The notes under the pieces were generated by a model. That model had not been told where the DNA came from. It searched no databases and saw nothing but the letters and a program-made list of their open reading frames with translations. Positions 46,073 to 58,900 of a DNA stretch of 64,000 nt are shown piece by piece. The DNA is taken from positions 492,285 to 556,284 of the forward strand of contig NW_006917091.1 in NCBI RefSeq assembly GCF_000516985.1, in the 5' to 3' direction. The position numbers were made by a program, and so were the translations under genes. The DNA comes from Pestalotiopsis fici W106-1 (Eukaryota > Ascomycota > Sordariomycetes > Amphisphaeriales > Sporocadaceae). Within the stretch, counting starts at the first letter, position 1; every line of letters starts with the position of its first letter.

Positions 46073-47197
46073 CGTGATGATGGTCTGTTTGGAGCTGGAT
46101 TGATGATGGACTAATTATGACCAAATAATGGTTTGAATTCATGATATTTATATTGCACCTGCCACCAGCCATCGTTGACGCTCACGAGCCTTGAAACACT
46201 GATGCTGGAGATGTCGGTGGTTGTCATGATTCCAACTTGATTCGTTGGAGGTTGGATATACCGCCTCAATGAAGGCAGGCTTTCCTGCCACGGTCAACAC
46301 CTCAGGATACGGCATAGGCTATGTCGCATACTCGATTTACCCTTCTGGTATGATCTTGATTCATATTGTAGCTACAGACAGTGCCAATCACGAGCATGTG
46401 CCACTCTTGATGATTTGCCAAGACTTTGAAGACGTAAATGATCCAAAGAGGTTCATACGGACTTGCCGTGTGTAAAGCGAGGAATAAAGAGATGACGGAA
46501 CATCAGTAGGTCAACAGAAGTCTTGTACCAGAATTTGATCCCGTAACCGGAGTTTCCAGTTTGAATCGCCACTACGGACAGGCACAAGAAGTGGTGGTCT
46601 CTCAAGTTGGAGCGCTGCTACTTCCCATTCAGCAGTAGCTATAAGCTGGAGTTCCTGAAGATTGTAACCATCTGAAGGGAGTACTTTCCAAGTATGCTTT
46701 CATTGATAACAACAACAATAATGCTAAGATCAATGTGTATCCCACACGCTATGGGGCAGCGTTCTCCATTTCTGGCTCACAAAGCCAAATGTAGTATATC
46801 ACACCTGTCCATAGCTGGCGTAAAGAGTAATATACAGATCAGCCGATTGAAAGTCATTGCATATCAATCATAGGTAGGAATAATGTACTAGTGGACGGGT
46901 GAGGCTTTAATGCAGCAAGACATTGTTTTTACTTGTGGCCTGACATTCTCGGCTCGGGCCTTGCCAGCCAGCCACTCACTTGAACCGCATACTGAGCCAT
47001 CACATGCCATGGATGATGCTGGAACGTTACACTGTGTGCACGTGTTTTTGGTGATGGCAGCATTCCAATGCCTCATTATTGATAGCGGGCAATCCTGAGA
47101 CCTGTTTGGAATGACGCGATTGAGGTTAACGGTGCTGTGGAAAAATAAAAGCAGCCATCATGGACACAGATGAGAGAGAGGGAAAACTGCAAAAATG
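46073..47197. other. Intergenic, nothing recognised
   Basis: Promoter side of the adhesin gene, then about 1 kb without a convincing ORF (longest 76 codons, no motif). Confidence 0.5.
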
Positions 47198-47282
47198 TGG
47201 AGAAGCTGGGAATCGAACCCAGAACCTTTTCCATGCTTTTATCGCATGCTAAGGAAACGTCATACCACTAGACCACATCCCC
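47198..47282 (-). tRNA. tRNA-Ala (anticodon AGC) with 13-nt intron
   Basis: Cloverleaf read on the minus strand. Acceptor 5' GGGGATG pairs with 3' CTTCTCC plus discriminator A; the D arm is GTC...GAC; the anticodon stem TTTCC/GGAAA closes a loop of TTAGCA + intron TGCGATAAAAGCA + T; the T arm is CTGGG-TTCGATT-CCCAG. The intron sits after position 37, as in nuclear tRNA genes. A G3-U70 wobble pair, the alanine identity element, is present. One T-T mismatch at 6-67 in the acceptor stem is odd. No CCA encoded, as normal for eukaryotes. Confidence 0.88.
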
Positions 47283-49478
47283 GGAGGTGTTAACCATCGT
47301 TGTTTGATGATTGGATGTTGATTTCGTGATGTAAAAGCAATTATATCGGTGTGTGCAGAAAATCGCGCACCGAGGGTAAGGTTGTGGGGATTGTCAGGTT
47401 GGATTGTGGGGGGATGTTGGACCAGCTAACTCCAAGCCTATGTAGTCTTGATGTCCTTTGAGTATCTGGCTCGTATGGATCTCTCGAGCTTTAGTGTTGG
47501 CTGACGATTGTATAATTCAATTTATGAAAAGACATTGCTTGACATTGCTCCGTAGCCAGTTCTTCGCGACAAGTGATTGTCTACCCCTCTCTTCGTGGTT
47601 CGTTATGAGCAGACGCAGCCAACAAGTGTCGCACGGACAAACGCGACACACAAATACTTGCGCTTATGGTGCTTATCGCTGTTCTACCTGAGCTTGCAAA
47701 GCATGGCAAGTAGACAAGGATACCAAGTATAAACCTCCCGAGGAAGACTTGAGAGGAGAAAACTGCCGAGAATTGAGTATCAGTCGTGCTAGCCGCGACG
47801 AGGCGCGAAAAGTGCTAGACTTGACACATCTATTTTAGAAATTGAATCGATTACTTGTTTGGTTGTATATACAAGGCGATCTGCCGCAAATGTAAATGTT
47901 CATCTCAACCCTGTGATATACCGAGCTGGCAATAGTCTGTCTTATTAGCTCGGTTCATCATCTTTCTTTTAATATAGTAGAAAGAAGTATCCGAACCCAT
48001 TTTTGTTCTTTCTTGGGGAAAAGAAAAACGAGAGAGAAACTTCTGGTTATGACCAGTCACCACACATTCATCGTATGAGCCAAGACGGAGGCTCTTGCCA
48101 ATTATCATATACACAAGGCAGCTGTGATGCTAACCTGCAATCCCGGCTGGGGCCTGAACACTTGAGTCCCAGAAGATTTCGGGGCAAGCATGACTCTAAG
48201 AGTTGATGAAGGCTTCCTAATTGTTGTTACAACAAGTCGGTAAGGCACGAGTGCATCTGATCCAACCACCAAAACATCAAGGCGCAGATTCCTCTACCAC
48301 GAGATCTTGGTGGTTGGGGTGAGTTGGGAAAGGACCACTGGGGGGTCGTCAGTACTTACCCAGACAGTAGGAGGATTTGTTTATTATTTAAAGACCCGGG
48401 TGAGCGGGCAAAGAGTTTTGGTTCTTCGCAACTCATCAATCCATCTGCTCCCATTTACAATTCCACGAGATTTTCCACCGCTTTCTGGTGCATTCATTGT
48501 GAACCATACAATTACAACCAACACCCGGTCGAAGAATGCATGAAACTGTCCTTGTGCATCTTGCTCAAACCGACTACTCTCTGTTCTTCCTTCTTGACTC
48601 CCTTTTTCTACGGCCTTACATGCCGGCATGTCGTCATTTACGAGACAGATCGTGACGCCAAACTTCAAGCCATACCCAAGAGATATTTGCCGAAGATCGT
48701 GCCCCTCACGAAAGCTACAACATATCGCAAAGTGACCGGCAATAACATGTGCAAGGAAACGATGAGGCATTCAGCAGGTGTTTCGAAAGACTGGAAAGGA
48801 TCGAAGAAATTCTCGAGTTCAAGATATGTCCATTGACACAAAAAGGAAGCATGGGAAATGCTATACCAGCACGAAGGAGATGTGCATCTCAAGCGCTTCA
48901 CAGAGAAAGACGCTGGATTAGACTGGACGAGTCACCATTACTGCGGGAAACAACTGGATGTGTTGGGAAATTACCCCGAATTAACAGTACAGTAGAGCGT
49001 AATGGAATGATGGAATACTACAATCTTCAATCAAAGGCTGCATTTTCTCTCTCTCTGGAATTTCTTTGTTTTCATTGTGTAAGAAGATTAATCACGAATG
49101 ATAAAACTTGGAGATATTTATAATTTTACTTTCTTTCAATTGTTTTTGTAAAAAATTAAACTATATACTGGAAGTGGCATGCAAAGCATGCATCGTCATC
49201 ATCATTCATCATTGACCGGACTATTGCAGTCCCAGGTCTTACTTTCATCTCATCCCGGTGTATTCTCCTGTAACCCTTCTTTCATCCCCAAAGGAGCCAC
49301 CACCAATTCCTCATTCCATACAATCGTTACTTTCCAGAATGTCCATCATCATCTCATATCATCCAATCGACCAGGGACCAGCCGAGAGTCGATTATTAAT
49401 TCTAGTTTCGTTTTATCCGTTTTTTTCCATGTTTCTTTTTCTTCATTCATTTCATTTCTTTGCCACTTTGCCTGTTTT
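47283..49478. other. Intergenic, nothing recognised
   Basis: 2.2 kb. The longest frames (170 codons plus at 48324; 128 codons minus at 48384) overlap each other antisense, lack motifs and have poor codon pattern. The part from about 49000 is CT-rich with T-runs and is probably the 3' untranslated region of the minus-strand gene ending at 49479. Confidence 0.5.
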
Positions 49479-51235
49479 CTAGCAAGCACCGTAGCGAACA
49501 CCACGCTTGCCAAGCTCCTTGCGACCGACGGGGTCCTCGGGGAACACCCAGCCACGAGTCCTCTTGGCCTCGCGCTTCTCGGCGAGCTGGGGCTGGGGCA
49601 TCCAGTCGTCGCGGGCCAGGGCCTTGCGACGGGTTCCCTCGGCGGGGGCACCAATCTCGGACTTGTAGCCAGCCTGGCCGGGGACGATCTCGTCGGCAGC
49701 GAGCTGGCAGAGACCAAAGAGGGCCAGGCAGGCCGTGAGCTTCTGCTCCTCGGTCTCGTCGCTCTCGCCGGTGGCGGCGAGCTGGACAGAGGCGACCTCG
49801 AGGAAGCCAAAGTGAGGGGTACCCTCGGCGCCGTTGCGGACCACGACGAGCTCAATCTCGGTCATGATGAAGCCGTAGCGGCAGCTGTGCTCGCGCATGA
49901 CGTGGTGCAGGTGTGCGAGGCCGCGGAGGTACTCGACGCGCTTGATGTTGCCCTCGACGCGCATGCCCGTGTTGAAGCGGTCAAAAGACTTGGTCAGGCC
50001 AACGATGCGGGCCGTGGGCTTGCCGCCAAACATGGCAGCCGCGGTGGCAGACTCGCCGCTCACATTGGCAGTGAAGACGTGCTCCGAGGAAGAGCTGGTC
50101 TGCTTGGTAGGCGAAGCCGCGGTGAACTGCAGGGGGCGCTGGGAGGAGAGCGACAGGGCCGAGTTGAGCTTGGGGATGTAGTACGAGCTGTGAATCTGGT
50201 GCAGAGCAGCCTCAGTCTCGGGGTGGCGCGAAGAAGCCGCGGGCTGGGGGAGGAGGGGTGCCGGGACAGGGCAGCTGAGCAGACTCGACGTGCCAGGAAG
50301 CGACAGGATGGTCGATGCGTTGAACTCAACCCAGGGGCGAATCTGGCGCACATCCCACCAAAAGTGCTTGGTGTTGGGATCCCTGAGAGGGTAGGAGATG
50401 GTGCGGACCAGAGACGGGGCAGGGTTGGCCGAGGTCAGATAGCTCATCAGGGTGGTGGAGGCAATGGGCTCAGGCGACGAGGCGACGCTGGTCAAAGCCG
50501 GGGAAGCCCGGGGAGTGTACTGAGAGTACATGTAAGGGTCCATGTGAGTGGGCTGGGGCACAGCCGGCACGTATGAAGGCATCTGGCGGTAGGTCGGGAA
50601 GCCATACTTCTCCAGAGTGGTGCCGTCCAAGTCGCATGTCGATGCGCGATGCGATCGAATGTTGTCCTGAGGGAAGATGACGGGCGAGCACATGAGCGAT
50701 TGCGAGTACTGGGACTGGTTCTCAGCGGACGTGGGTGCTGCAAAGTAGGTAGCCGAGAACTGGTTAAGAGTCTCGGGGTTGGTGTAGCTCCGGGTGTGAG
50801 TGGGACGGTAGCTGGCTGCGCGGCGAGGCTTGGGAGCCGGCGTCACCGATGTCCTGGCGCGCTTTGGGGGTGTCTGGTTGATCTCCTGGTCCTGGGAGCG
50901 GATCTTGGGCAACAAGATCGGGCCATGCTGGCGGATCGGGGGAGACGACCGCGGCGGCGTGGTGATGCCAGTGCTGATTGTGTCTGATGGCGATGTCTCA
51001 ATGGTGGACATCATGGGACCATACGAGCTCGAGCGAGCCTGCATGGGGTAAAAGGGCGTGTCGAGCGAGGAAGCATCAAACGAGAAGCTGGGAGGAGTTG
51101 CGGGCTCGCACGAGGGGAAGATGAAGTCAAAAGACATGTCTGCTGCCAGACTATAACCAGGCGTGTTAGTTCAAGCACGCTTCTATAAGATAAGTGGGGG
51201 CAGAGGATGCCGAAATAGGAAACTTACGAAGCCAT
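49479..51235 (-). CDS. Pro/Ser-rich conserved-looking protein of unknown function
   Basis: Exons (minus) 51235-51228 (only 8 nt, ATGGCTTC) and 51150-49479; 77-nt intron with a GTAAGT donor; 559 aa. The start gives MASLAADMSFDF; without the tiny exon the frame could start at the Met at 51137. The first about 220 residues are disordered and Ser/Pro/Thr-rich with a basic PPKRARTS patch that could be a nuclear signal. A better ordered half follows: FWWDVRQIRPWVEFNAST, a helix with YYIPKLNSAL, RIVGLTKSFDRFNTGMRVEG and RVEYLRGLAHLHHVMREHSCRYGFIMTEIELV. The last about 60 residues are charged, with DDWMPQP. Very high third-position GC suggests strong expression. The region looks like a family confined to filamentous fungi; I do not know a function. 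The 4.7 kb empty upstream region is typical of developmental regulators. Confidence 0.75.
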
Positions 51236-54200
51236 GTTTGTAAAGATGTGTGATGGTGTTGCTGTCGACCAGGACAACAATTGAGAAAATTAGTCTATCG
51301 ACAGGAAAAGGGAGACCAGCTCCACAAAATGTTTCTGATCCGTGAGGATCTTGTTGATATGTACGATGACGGTGCAGAAGTTGCCGTGAGGCAGGAAGAG
51401 AGAACCAAGGTCGCGTGAGAGTCGGCCTACTTCTACAAGAGATCTAACAATAGTCGAGACAAAGGTGGATAGAGAAAGGAAAAAGAAGAAGAAAATGGAA
51501 AATGGATTGGATGATGGAGCGCGAGTGGATGAAACTGATGAAGATATTGACCAGAAGAAAAAACGAGTCGATGAGAGGACGAGAGAGCGTCTACTTATCC
51601 TTGAGAGCAACGGGCCACGATGGACCACACAATCAGCCCACTAGGGATGATTCTGATTAGATGATGTCGATGGCATATGCAGATAGGGACATCTGAAACA
51701 TGGGAGAAAGAAGGGACTGCAGAATTGGTCCGTCGGCTTGAACGGTAAGCGTGCTGCTATTCCAGAGGTCGAACCAGTCTCTTGGTCTGGCCGATGGGGA
51801 ATGGGGATGGGTCCTTTCCGTCGTCGATCCTGGGATCAGGCATTGGGGCGGTCGATGTTGAGATGGCAGATGGATGCGAGCAAGGATGTAGTACCATAGA
51901 TACAAAATGCGGAAGTAAAAGCTTGGCGCCCTTGTTGCTTTGCTTCGTCTGCGGCTACGTAGTACGGGCAGGGCAGGGCAGGGCAAGGGACGTACGGATG
52001 GTCGTGAGCAGGGTCGAGGTAAGGTCCAAGTATGGACGGTATAGGCGCGCAAGGCCGTGTTAGTCGGGACGAAGCGGTACTCGCCCGGTACTCCCCTCGC
52101 TATACAAATCACTATACAGGTCACAAGGGAAAAATGTGCGCTGGCACAGTGCCTATCTCGCAAACCCCCCTGTACGACACATCACAACATGCCGCCTATC
52201 AAGCCGCAAAAGGAGAGGCCGGCAAAGGCACATGTTGGAGCTGGGGGTGGTCCTTCACCGTCGCTGCCCAGTTCTGCACACTGACTGGACTAACCAGCTC
52301 ATCGTCGGCACCCAGGGCCCATCACCACGTACCTGTGCAGTAGTGTACATCCTACTCTATACATTTTCGGCAACGAGCATAACAAGCGTCGGTGACTCAT
52401 GCAAATTTTTAGACAGTTTGCGGGTACTGGCAGCAGTAGTAGCCGGCCGACCAAAAGAGTCGAATCCTCATCTGGGCAAAGACTACAGAGTACTGGGCAA
52501 GGTCTACCGTATTTGCCAAGCAAGCAAAGCAAAGCAAAGCCGGACCCCAGCCCTGTCCTGCTTCTTTTTGCTTCTGCCTGTGGGGATTGCTACCGCACAC
52601 CGCATCGTGGTTGCATGGTGTTCTTGCTGCGGTGTACTGAATCGCCATGCAACTGGTTGTGGGGTTCTTGTTGCTGTTGTCCTAGAACGGCTAGGTTGGG
52701 AGAGCTGCCCAAAGAGAACCCAAGAATGGAGTCAAGGGTAACAGAGCATTTTCGCTTCGCTTCCCTTTTCTTTCCAGTTGCTAGGGCTCTCTAGCCTCTA
52801 GCATTTGGATCTACCCGCAGGACTCCCCCCTGGTGGGTTTGCTGGGGGGGCCCCTTGCCGGTGATCTGCTCACTGCGACGCGACCCAACGCAACGCTCCC
52901 GGGTTTTTTCTTTCCAGCTAACCAGCCAGCACGCACCGCTACACGGCACCCACAGACTACACGCTAGAACCAGTCGCGAAGACACACGACCCCCCAGAGC
53001 GCGCAGCCAGCAAGTCACGTTCGTTCTTCTCGTGGTTCGTTGCCCCGTCGCGACAGAAACGAACAATGGACATTTGGTGAGAGAGCGAGAGACGAGTCGC
53101 GACTAGACACGCACAATGAATGCATTGATACCTACCGCGTGTGCAGCTGGCAAGTGACAGCCGCAGGTGCTGGCTGCCACCACTCATACCCACAGTTCCC
53201 CCATGCACATTGTTGAATGTCTGCACAAGTCGACTCCAATGCAAGCGCGCACCCCGTTTTCTCTCATGCTGACCACGAATTTCTTGATGGTTCGTCTTTC
53301 ATCCATATCAGGCATTGAGCGATTACCTACCAGACTCCAGTACTATGCGCTTCGAACCCCGTCGCTGATCTCTCTTCACTGGCCCCCCGATGCGCTTGCT
53401 CTACCAGTGACAGTGACGAAACAGCCCGTAATGACAAAGCATCAAATCTCTTCTTTAGCAGTGCGACTCTATTTTTGCGTCTCTCTACTTGCAGGGCCGC
53501 TTATCAAACTTGCTTTTCCCCCATGGTGAGGCAAAGCGGCGGCGGCTGCTGAGATGAATCAGAACGCCGAACGGCCTTGAACGACCTTGCAGGGGAACAG
53601 GGACCTTGTAGGCGGGACGAAGCGTCGTAGCCGCCGTTGGTTAATTTAAACGCACATCCGCGCGGGCGGCTATATCTTTGCGATGAAGGAGGGGTACAAA
53701 CGACACTGTACACAGTAGATTGCACATTTGTGTGCTGACGGCACCAGAAAAGGGCCCCCAATGTCGCAGATTTACACAGTGTCTCGTCTGTAGATCATGA
53801 CTTTTGTGTGTGTGCAGCGCCTCCCCCATCTTGTGACACCACTGAGGCATGACCAAAAGAAAAATACCTTTTTGGTGAGCGGCAGTCTCATTTGGCGAGA
53901 TGAGGAGAGACCCGCGGACGTTGCAAAGCTGAACAGGCGCCGTGACAAAACCTGTTCACTGCCCCCGGGTCAAGTGTAAGCCCTGAGCGGCTGGAGAGAT
54001 TGCCGTGGGCCTGGAGAAAGGTAGCCCGTATGATTTTCGTATCCTGATGCGGGTTCCTCTTGTCTCCTCACATGACCTGGCACATCATGTCTACGTACGA
54101 TAATACCTTCCCAGGGCCATCGGTCCACTGTAAGCTGGCCGCGATGGATGGATGGATGAATGGGCGAGGCAATTTTAACAATCGCGCGGTAAATCTAGAG

Positions 54201-55968
54201 AGGGTTCGGCGGATAGCAGCCTCGACGTCTGACAGGTGGCAGCTGGGTACCTTAGGTAACCACCTCGAGAGGGATTGTTTTGCACAGCCTCGCCCCTCGA
54301 GCAAGACCCGTGGACACGGGCGCGTAACGCATAATGGGCAGAGCTCACTCACCCACGACCACGAGCAGTTTGCTCTCACGTCACAGTCGCGAACGCCAGA
54401 GCGTGTTGAGCCACGGTTGGGAGCCACGCTTACACGCTCTGCTCAGAAGCCCAGCCACGGTCTCTGCCGCTCTCCATGATTGGCCGGCCACCACGCGCTC
54501 GACCCTTGTCCTCGCGCTGCCCAATGGGGTGCGGGCAAGACCGTCAGCTCTATCGTCGCGCCCGCGTGGTTTTCGGGTCGATTGGCCCTCAGCGTCCCGA
54601 ACCCTTTTTCCGGGTTCTCTATTTTTTCTCCTTTTGGCACTAGAAGCATTTCCCCCTGCGCTATCCTGCTTTCGTCCTCTGTGTTTCAGGTTCTTCTCAA
54701 AGAAGACAGCACACGGCAGTACCCAGACCGCTTGCCTTGCGGCACTTTTGCTATTACCTATTCCTCCGAGCCGGAAGTTGAACGAGCAAAAAAACCAACA
54801 ACGTGCAGTAGTGGCAGTACTAACTAGCAGACCGACAAACTAGAAGCCTTCCAACTCGAAATGACTCACCCTCTTTTGGTAACATTGTCCCCTGGAAAAG
54901 GTATAGTCTTGCTGCACCTCATGCATGATCTACGGAGCCCTATACTCGTAGCTTAGGGGGTGAGTTCTGCTGCTTTGCTTGACTTTGCATCTTTCCGCCA
55001 TTATTACCCATGATCCTCAAGCATTACTCTATCGCGGAAAGTAAACAGAGAGTCGAGACTTCTTCTCTTCCTTCCCCCTGCTTAGATTACTGTACTTCTC
55101 ATGCTAATGTACATGGCAAACGAAATGCCGCAACATCGGCCGTCCCGAGGTATCATTGTCTTCTCCCCTTGTTGAGTGTATCCTCCTTTTCTTTACCCCT
55201 CTCTGCTGCCATGTCAACAATCTTTTATTTTCTCCGGGGGACCCAGATCTGGGGGATCTAGATCTAGTGTACGCAAGACACGAGAGAAAAAAGTAGCGCA
55301 ATCTATCAACCATCCATGGTTCTGGGAGTTGACCGCCTCCCACATTTCCAATGGCTAGGATTGCTCCAAAGTTCATCGAGTTGATATGCAGGGGGTTTCG
55401 ATGACGTTCTTGTAGAACAAGAGAAAAAAGGGACTTGGTCAATTTTCTTCTTTGGGTTGTTACTCGGTTCGAGGTTTGCTGAGGTTGCAAATCAGTAAAA
55501 TTGTCGATCGAGGGTCCTGGGACTCATCCGATTACCCGACCCGTCCATTCCATCCTCTGTCGTCAGCTCCTCTGAGCTCTGGGCCTCGACAAAAGGCCAC
55601 CAGACAGACCTGTTTCATGACCATTATGATCACTGGACAAGACACTGCCACCTCCTGGCAACTCACATCATATACGTATACATAGACAGGCAACTCGGTA
55701 TCATCATCACATTAAAGTGGTGGGTTACCTCCGACTCGCAGGATAGATCGTAATGATTCCATATCTTGGGCATCAGGTGAGGTGATTGTCACCACATTTG
55801 ATCCTGCCCGTAATCCACGGCCCCTCAGTGAGCCAGCACATCCAACATGACAAGGTTGGATTTCCCCTCATCGAGCATTGACCATGGTCATATCCACGTA
55901 CCCCAAAGCTCTGGCAGTTCTAGCTTGACATCTTCTTTGACTCGATCGTCTAATCTGCTTCATAATGT
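51236..55968. other. 4.7 kb gap without a supported gene
   Basis: Longest stretch of ordinary base composition without a gene in the window. Many frames up to 201 codons exist, but they are Ser/Arg/Pro-rich, overlapping and motif-free. Features seen: purine-rich leader at 51430-51560, a GGGCA-type pentamer run at 51965-51988, GC-skewed poly-C/G tracts near 52830-52860, and a BglII-like palindrome cluster near 55245-55266. It is upstream of the gene at 51235, so a long promoter, long 5' leader or a non-coding transcript are the options. Confidence 0.4.
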
Positions 55969-58900
55969 CTACTCCTCTATGGTTCTTTCCTGGACGACCA
56001 GTGGCTCATCCAAGATCTGCTGCGCGTCATTCGTTTCGACGCTAGGGTCATCTTGTTCCCCTTGCGCCAATGACTTGCTCCCATTCTCCAAGGTTGGCTC
56101 GAAGGAGCCTATGACCCCAGAGTCCACCACATTCTCCATCTGTCGTCGTGCCTCAAGCTCGTCTACCATCGCTTCGGTTTGAGGCCCACCAACCGAGTTC
56201 ATTCTAAACACGGGACCGGGAGAAACTTCCCTTAGTTTCCGCATCGCACGATGCAGACCCGCCAGCCTCTCGCGTTCAAGCACCACCATGCCTCTGGCGA
56301 AATCCTTTATGGCCCGTCGTCCCAACTTTTCGTGCATGTCCTGCCAGCCGGCAAGCTCACTAGCTACCACCTGCTGCGTATACCTGAGCTCACGGCCAAG
56401 ATCGTCGGCCTCTTTTTGCTTTTCTCGGGCCTTCTCTTCCTTTTCCTCATTGAGGCGTTGACGAGTCTCGTCCAGGAGTCCGAGTGGCCAACGCGTTGAA
56501 CGGCTGAGTGAGCTATATGACCTTTCAATAGATCTTCGAGATGCTTGAATCTGTGCCACTATTTGAGGCGGGCGCGCTAGCGCTGCCAGCATGGCTGTCA
56601 TGGTGGATTGTATAGCCAAAAATGTATTGTGCAACGTTTGTGCTGGTGAAGATTGTAATGGCAACAACGTGCGGACGTATGCGTCAAAGGCAGCAACATG
56701 TGTTTGTGGTAGGAAAGTCAAGTTCCCTACCTGCCTGTTGAGTAGACTTGCAGCTTCATACAGGTCTAATAGAGAGTCAGTAACGTTTGCCAGATCGTTG
56801 GCGGGTGTCCTTGCGCGTTACTTACCAGCCCCGGCCACACAAATGCCATTTGCTCGGCGTGCCACACTTTTGGTGGAAAAGTTGACGCTACGGACCATGT
56901 CACGAGCATGGTCTACAAATTGCTCCACTTCACGGACGTCCTCCAGTGGCTCATATTCCTCATGAATATTCTCCGCGCGCGTCTCAGCCTTGAGTTTGCT
57001 ACGCTGTTCAATCATTTCTGGTTGCAGGTCAGGCACCAAGAAGAATTCCCAAAGCATCTCGTGAGCTTCAAAGGTGGGATGTGCTAGTAGAATCTTCAAG
57101 AACCAACCCGTTCGCACCTGAATGTCCTTTAGAACGGCCCTTGATGGCTTTGCGGGAATCTGGAAGGGTGTACGTTGACTGTAAACAGTAGGTATCCACG
57201 ATGCAGGGTTCTCCATGGATAGCAGGGTGGCCAAACGCTCAAAATCTGACAAGGAGCGGCGACATGTCGTGATAGTGAAGCTATTACTATCACTTGGCGC
57301 GCCGGATTTAATGACAAGACGGATCGTCGCGTCCTCGACAAAGAACGACCTGACTACTCCCGTGACTCTACCGTTCTCGCCAGCTGGCATGGAAAAGAGT
57401 GCAAGGTCGTCCATCTTATTTCGGACTTCGTCGTCCTTGGCCAACTCTACGGCAGTCAAACCGCGGAGGTCCTTGGCGCCCACGTCAAGTCTCTGATCAC
57501 CATACAGGGCTCGCACCATGTCATAGCGGCCATACTTGCTAGCTACCATGAGGGCAGTGAATTTCCTGTCGTTGGTTGCATTCACATCGACGTCACAGTA
57601 CTGTAGGATTTGGGCAGTTACCGAGGCGTCGTGGACAATATGCAATAGTGTGTTTCCTTTGGAATCCACATGATCATCAAGATGTAAAGCTTGACCATCA
57701 CCCTGAGATCTAGTGGCCGCTTCGAGCCCAGCTTCAACCATGGACCGATAATGCGTGTGGTCATACGAGCGGCAAAGAGAAAACAGAGGTGTTAACCCGT
57801 TCTTATCTTTTTGTCGCCAGGGAAGTAATTGGCCTATACGCCCAATCAGGGACGGGGCATGGAAAAGGTAGTGGGCGACGCTGCGACCCATGACATCCTG
57901 AAGCGCAAGATACTTGGCGGTCTGCGCTCGGTTGGTCCTAGTCATGACGAGATCCAGAAGAATGTCAATGAGCTCTGTGTGACCTAGTTGTACGGCGGCA
58001 CTCAATAGAGTAGTTCCCTGATTATTGCTGTCTTCTAGAATGGTTTCTGTGGGAAAGAACTCGTCGAGCGACAAAAGGTACTTGAGCATCTCCGGTCGCA
58101 TATTCTGTACCGCCATCATGGGGATGGACTCTCCCAATGCATCTTGTGTCTGGCACAGCCGAGCCGCAGACGTGTCACCTTCGATGCCACTGCCCATGGT
58201 GGTCGCTACACTAGCCGCCCGAGAGTGGTACGAGTACTCTGAGCCACTGGACATGCTTCTTGTATCCAAGGCAACTCTCTTCACACGCTTTGCAGGCAGG
58301 AGAGAAGGCGACTCGCTGGTTTCACTTTGAAAAGGAAACACATGACCGAGGCCAGAGCCCTGTGAATACGCATCGAAGCTCGTATATGTAGTTGATGAAC
58401 GCCTAGAGGATCCGTTGACCATACTCCAGCTAACAGAAGGAGCGTGACTCGAGACTGGGGATGCTGGGGGCTCATCCTCGACAGCTTCGTTCGAAGAGTC
58501 CATCATTCTCTTGAGTTCTGCAGTGTCTCCCTTGGCAGTAACATCCCACAAGGACTTGTTGCGCTTGCTTGCGCGCCTTAGGGTACTAGAATCCCTCATG
58601 AGATACGACAAGACGGCTTCAAATGTGCTCAGTGCGTAACCAATTTCTCCACTCTCCACGTCGTCAATGAAGATAAAGTGTCGAATGTACTGGAGCCGCG
58701 CCTGGAGATGTTTGACCCCAGCTCTGATGACGACGAAAAGGAGGAGCGAGACAAGGGTATCGGCATTGATGGTCAGTGGTGACTTCTCCAGACCCGGCTT
58801 GGTCATTAATTCCGGTCTCGGCTGTTCTGTCAAGGTGGTGACGGCCTTCATGGTTGAGAGGAGGAGCTCCATCATCTCCTGGGGTCCCATAGCACTAGTC

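Noticed and set aside
48324..48836. 170-codon plus frame with overlapping 128-codon minus frame
   Set aside because: No recognised motif in either, poor codon pattern, mutual overlap; cannot be supported as a gene.
49179..50576. 465-codon plus-strand frame
   Set aside because: Antisense to the GC-rich Pro/Ser protein gene; the Gly/Ala/Arg-rich reading is a usual by-product of high third-position GC.
54334..54843. 169-codon plus-strand frame in the 4.7 kb gap
   Set aside because: Ser/Arg/Leu-rich, no motif, overlapping alternative frames; composition-driven.
55245..55266. Cluster of AGATCT/GATCTAGATC palindromes resembling a cloning linker
   Set aside because: Surrounding sequence is continuous, ordinary fungal intergenic DNA with no vector sequence; short palindromes alone are not evidence.
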